Positions 41,606 to 44,661 of a stretch of DNA of 44,661 bases are shown one piece after another; positions within the stretch are counted from its first letter, which is position 1; each line of letters starts with the position of its first letter. Location of the stretch: the NCBI GenBank assembly GCA_049516595.1, contig JBEKSY010000029.1, positions 1 to 44,661 on the forward strand, read 5' to 3'. Below the pieces are notes generated by a model, which saw only the letters and a list, made by a program, of their open reading frames with translations, did not search any database and was not told the origin of the DNA. The position numbers and the translations under genes are program-made. This DNA comes from JBEKHT01 sp049516595 (GTDB taxonomy: Bacteria > Chloroflexota > Anaerolineae > Anaerolineales > RBG-16-64-43).

Positions 41606-42205
41606 ATGAAGCGAGATCTTCTGATTGCAACGACAAATTCAGGAAAATTACGCGAGTATCGGAGTCTGTTCGCGGGCCTTCCCGCAAGCCTCCGCCGTCC
41701 GGACCGGCTCGGTCTGAACCTGGTGGTGCAAGAGGATGGAGAGAATTACGAGGAAAACGCCACCAACAAGGCACTCGCCTTCGCTTCGGCCTCGGGTTTG
41801 CTCACCCTGGCAGACGACAGCGGACTGGAGGTGGATCTCCTCGGGGGGGAGCCCGGGATTCGCTCTTCGCGGTACGCGGGACCCAATGCCGACGATCAGC
41901 GCCGAAGGGGGTATCTTCTGCAACAGTTGCGTCGCTTCCCGCGGCCTTGGACCGCCAGATTCCACTGCGTGATTGCGCTTGTAGAGCCGGGTCGAGAACC
42001 CGTGATCGCACAGGGGACGTGCTCGGGTGAGATCGTCCCGGTTCCTCGTGGGACATCCGGGTTCGGCTACGACCCGATCTTCCAAATCCATGGAGGAAAC
42101 CGAACGCTGGCGCAACTCCGGTTGGAGCAGAAGAACCAGATCAGCCATCGAGCCCAAGCTTTTCAAGCGCTCCTGCCCGCCTTGGATGCAGCCCTCCGGA
42201 GGTGA
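41606..42205 (+). CDS. rdgB: XTP/dITP diphosphatase (RdgB/HAM1)
   Basis: The 199-residue house-cleaning enzyme hydrolyses dITP, XTP and similar purine triphosphates, preventing their incorporation into DNA and RNA. 'LLIATTNSGKLREYRSL' is the nucleotide-binding start, 'ENATNKALAFA' and 'LADDSGLEVDLLGGEPGIRSSRYAG' hold the Mg-binding acidic residues, and 'GTSGFGYDPIF' with 'ISHRAQAF' complete the family signature. I chose the ATG at 41606, where homology begins; the frame is open 177 bases further upstream. Confidence 0.95.
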   Translation: MKRDLLIATTNSGKLREYRSLFAGLPASLRRPDRLGLNLVVQEDGENYEENATNKALAFASASGLLTLADDSGLEVDLLGGEPGIRSSRYAGPNADDQRRRGYLLQQLRRFPRPWTARFHCVIALVEPGREPVIAQGTCSGEIVPVPRGTSGFGYDPIFQIHGGNRTLAQLRLEQKNQISHRAQAFQALLPALDAALRR

Positions 42206-42219
42206 GCCGGGAGCCCCTC

Positions 42220-42699
42220 CTAGTGCAGCCCGCGCTTGCCCTGCCGTGCTCTTGCCTCCACAGTCTGTTTGAGCAAACGCAGAGAGTTCTCGTAGAGCGG
42301 TCTGACCAACGGCCCGATCAAGAGTCGGGCCAAGAGGGCGTGGGTGAGTGTCATCGGGGTGGACACGCGGCGCTCCACCAGCGTCCCTCCTTCCAGGAGC
42401 TTGAAGGAGAACTCCTGGGTAATCTCCTCAAAGTACTCGTCCCGGAGGACAAAAACCAGATGCGAAGGACGCTGGTGTTTGGTGATAACTACCTCGTGGA
42501 AGCTCCCCTTTCCGACGCCTCTCTCCCAGCACAGACGAAACCGGGTCCCTAACCCGATTGCACCGGCGGAGGCCAATTCGACCTTGTCGGTTCCCGGGGA
42601 CCACTCCCCCATGTTCCGAGCATCGGCTAGGTAGTCAAACACGAACTCGGGAGGGACATTTATGTAAATGCCAAAAAAGGATGATTGCCCATGCGGCAT
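42220..42699 (-). CDS. SRPBCC/START-like lipid-binding fold protein
   Basis: The 159-residue product from the ATG at 42699 has the polyketide-cyclase/SRPBCC helix-grip pattern: 'IYINVPPEFVFDYLADARNMGEWSPG' at the start, beta strands ending 'SHLVFVLRD', and a long C-terminal helix with 'LLARLLIGPLVRPLYENSLRLLKQTVE'. The family binds hydrophobic ligands; the ligand is unknown. It is convergent with rdgB. The ribosome site is weak, so the start is uncertain. Confidence 0.8.
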   Translation of the reverse strand: MPHGQSSFFGIYINVPPEFVFDYLADARNMGEWSPGTDKVELASAGAIGLGTRFRLCWERGVGKGSFHEVVITKHQRPSHLVFVLRDEYFEEITQEFSFKLLEGGTLVERRVSTPMTLTHALLARLLIGPLVRPLYENSLRLLKQTVEARARQGKRGLH

Positions 42700-42853
42700 C
42701 TTGGTTGTCCCGGTCGGGGATCGGACCTGGTGCTCTCTTTTTCCGGGTCGCAATCGCGGGATCTGGCCCCCTGCCGGACGCACCCGAGGGCCTCCTGTCC
42801 CGCGGGTGGAGGCTGGCCCAGGGCGGATAGAATCCCGAAGCGGGCCCCCGCGC

Positions 42854-43645
42854 TCAAAACGTGTCCGGAATCCCCCCCCATCGATTACGCAGAAACGCGC
42901 TGATCGCCTCCGCCACAAGGATTGGCTGCTCCAGCATCACCATGTGCCCTGCTCGGGGGACCTCGATCAGTTCCGCGTCCGCCAGCTTTTCAGCCAGGAA
43001 CCGACTGTATTTCATCGGAGTCATGCGATCCTCCTGCCCGCATATGATGAGAGCCGGCGTCCGGATCTTCTCCAGATCGGACATCACGTCAAACCCATTG
43101 CAGGCCAGAAAGTCTCCATGCAGAACGGTGAAGCGAGTCTGCTTCATCCTCTGAGCGGCTGGTTGCTTTAGGCTTTTTGGGGCCTCTATTGAGTAAGACC
43201 AGCTGATGATTTGGTCTACCGTCCGCTGGAAGGTGCCCTGCTGACGAGTCCCCTCCAGGATTTCCTCGGAGACCCGCAGGCGCGCCCCCGACCCGACCAG
43301 CACCAGACCCGCTACCCACTCCGGTTTGGTCAGCGCGATCCAGAGGGCAATCGCTCCTCCCATGGAACTCCCAGCCAGAACCGCCTGCTCGAGGCCACAC
43401 TCCCCCATCCAGTCGACCACGGCCTCGGCGTAGGCCGAAACGCTTTGCCGCCCGACACCTTCCGATTGGCCATGCCCGGGCAGGTCGATCGCGTAGATCT
43501 GTGCCCCCTTCAAATGTCGCACCTGCGGCGGCCAATAAAGGTGGGTGCCTCCCGCTCCATGGAGCAGGATTAGGGGCGGCCCTTTCCGGCGCAAGTCGAA
43601 GGAGGGGGCCGACACCGTGTAGTAGATCTGTGCCGCCGTGGGCAT
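42854..43645 (-). CDS. alpha/beta-fold hydrolase
   Basis: The 263-residue protein has the oxyanion-hole 'LLHGAGGTHLYW', the nucleophile elbow 'AGSSMGGAIAL' (G-x-S-x-G), the acid in 'CGQEDRMTP' and the catalytic His in 'RAGHMVMLEQP'. It is cytosolic and has a cap region at about residues 125-190. The substrate is unknown; esterase, lactonase and C-C hydrolase are all possible. It lies 154 bp upstream of the SRPBCC gene on the same strand. Confidence 0.9.
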   Translation of the reverse strand: MPTAAQIYYTVSAPSFDLRRKGPPLILLHGAGGTHLYWPPQVRHLKGAQIYAIDLPGHGQSEGVGRQSVSAYAEAVVDWMGECGLEQAVLAGSSMGGAIALWIALTKPEWVAGLVLVGSGARLRVSEEILEGTRQQGTFQRTVDQIISWSYSIEAPKSLKQPAAQRMKQTRFTVLHGDFLACNGFDVMSDLEKIRTPALIICGQEDRMTPMKYSRFLAEKLADAELIEVPRAGHMVMLEQPILVAEAISAFLRNRWGGIPDTF

Positions 43646-43703
43646 CCTTCACCTTCCTAGCCCAAGAGTGGATCCGCACAGGGAGACGCGATACCCAGGG
43701 TGC

Positions 43704-44336
43704 CTAGGATCTCGGCAGATCCTGTCCGGTCCTTGCAACCTGACGGAAGCCCTTGGTCCTCTGCAAGGCCTCATTCACAGTGCGGCCGAGCAACAGCAGC
43801 CAGAAGCTCGTGGTCAGCCCGAACAGGGCGTTCGAGTAGATCACGCGAATCAGCCAGCCCCGATCCTGCGAGGTAACCTGGAGGGAGCCCTGTCTCCCCA
43901 TCCGGTCCAGCAGCCGCTCCAGAAGAGCACCCGCAATCGCCACGGCTAGCGCCAGTCCCAGAGATCCACCCCAAGCCCAGCCCAAGGCCCGGTACAAAGC
44001 CCATCTCGGCTCTTCGAGGACCGTGAGCCCTTCTCCGTCAGCCGCGAATCGAACCGAGCTCAACGCGAGAATCAATCCAAGGAGCAATGCCAGCAAGACA
44101 TGAGCTGCCCGTGAAAACGTTCCTCCCAGGTTCAATCCGTAATCTCGAACCGATACGGCTCCGCTGAGCAGGGCCAAGTAAGGAAGTCCCACGCTTCGCA
44201 ACCAGGAACCCAGATGCAGCCGTTCCAGCCATGAGGGCATGGCTCGCGGCCAGATGACGTCGCTGCCCAGCGACTGGAAGACCGGCCATGAAAGCGCCAG
44301 GGCGCACCAGAATAACCCGGGTCCGTAAACCTGCAT
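43704..44336 (-). CDS. polytopic membrane protein
   Basis: The family is not recognised. The 210-residue product from the ATG at 44336 (GGGAGG upstream) has about four or five hydrophobic helices ('LLALLLGLILALSSV', 'GGSLGLALAVAIAGALLERLL', 'LFGLTTSFWLLLLGRTV'). It resembles a permease or an uncharacterised Chloroflexota membrane protein. A TATAAT on the minus strand (44396-44391) about 55 bp upstream may be its -10. Confidence 0.6.
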   Translation of the reverse strand: MQVYGPGLFWCALALSWPVFQSLGSDVIWPRAMPSWLERLHLGSWLRSVGLPYLALLSGAVSVRDYGLNLGGTFSRAAHVLLALLLGLILALSSVRFAADGEGLTVLEEPRWALYRALGWAWGGSLGLALAVAIAGALLERLLDRMGRQGSLQVTSQDRGWLIRVIYSNALFGLTTSFWLLLLGRTVNEALQRTKGFRQVARTGQDLPRS

Positions 44337-44661
44337 CTGGCAAACGACCTCCCCTCTGCCGGCGAATCGGCCTCCTTTGCCTAACCTGGAATTATACGTG
44401 GTGAACCCCCAAGAGATGCCCCCGACAGGGCTTCGCGTGTCCCTATTGAGGAACCCGCCTGATACTCTGTCGAACGCCGCAGGAGCTTCTTCGGGTTGGT
44501 CTCCCACCAGGAAATGGAGAATCCCCGGAAGAGATGGGGCAGCCTCCCGCTCACGGTGGGCTTTCCAGCACAACCTGCCTGATAAAGGCCGACCGACCCG
44601 CGCCCTCTGGGCGACTCGGGAGTTGGCTCCGGCCCCGGCCCAGACCCCGTGGCGGTCCTCT
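44337..44661. other. right edge, no gene recognised
   Basis: Apart from the TATAAT at 44391-44396 (minus strand), I see no supported feature in the last 325 bp. The minus-strand frame stays open to 44573 but does not look coding upstream of 44336. Confidence 0.4.

Overview
The window looks like a high-GC chromosome segment from a Chloroflexota bacterium, probably Anaerolineae-like. I infer this from the gene mix (SPFH protein with a C-terminal HTH, CtaA/CtaB, a PPi-type phosphofructokinase, a long-linker DnaE) and from a surface protein with 'TPTxTPT'-type Pro/Thr stretches, which are common in that phylum. No rRNA, tRNA or CRISPR array was found.

Left arm (1-25.4 kb) is ordinary chromosome. 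It starts with the 3' end of fabF and a NERD-like membrane protein closed by a textbook terminator. A minus-strand run follows: SPFH-HTH protein, coiled-coil protein, ctaB-ctaA (heme A synthesis), a lipoprotein polysaccharide deacetylase, a small membrane protein, PPi-type pfkA, dnaE and typA. The next genes are on the plus strand: a TolB/PD40 Ig-like protein, a peroxiredoxin-like protein and the psuK-psuG pseudouridine catabolism pair. A minus-strand PT-rich membrane protein is followed by ogt, an EamA transporter and an S41 protease lipoprotein. The arm ends with prfB (minus), which keeps the classic CTTTGAC programmed +1 frameshift.

A 13.4-kb integrative element (about 25,476-38,879) lies between ftsY and prfB. 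A 15-bp direct repeat marks both ends. The right copy lies inside the last codons of ftsY, and the left copy, read in the ftsY frame, reconstructs an alternative ftsY tail and stop 72 bp upstream of prfB. The element's plus-strand half carries a structured leader, a small RHH-like protein, a RepA-like helicase, a cluster of 9-bp iterons with a long inverted repeat (candidate origin), a set of small coupled ORFs, a prohead-protease-like protein and a small-terminase-like protein. No large terminase, capsid, portal or tail gene is present. The minus-strand half carries probable cargo: a three-TM protein, an anchored coiled-coil protein, a ParB-like protein, a DUF5677-like protein, a DUF3800 protein, an anchored small protein and a tyrosine integrase. 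The layout resembles a phage satellite or integrated plasmid.

The most interesting object is at 35,866-35,961. A near-consensus promoter is followed immediately by about 60 nt that fold almost completely and end in a perfect intrinsic terminator, tail-to-tail with the DUF3800 gene. I interpret it as a small RNA paired with DUF3800.

Right arm (38.85-44.66 kb): ftsY (apparently leaderless mRNA), a flippase-like membrane protein, an RdgB-type XTP/dITP pyrophosphatase, a SRPBCC protein, an alpha/beta hydrolase and a membrane protein.
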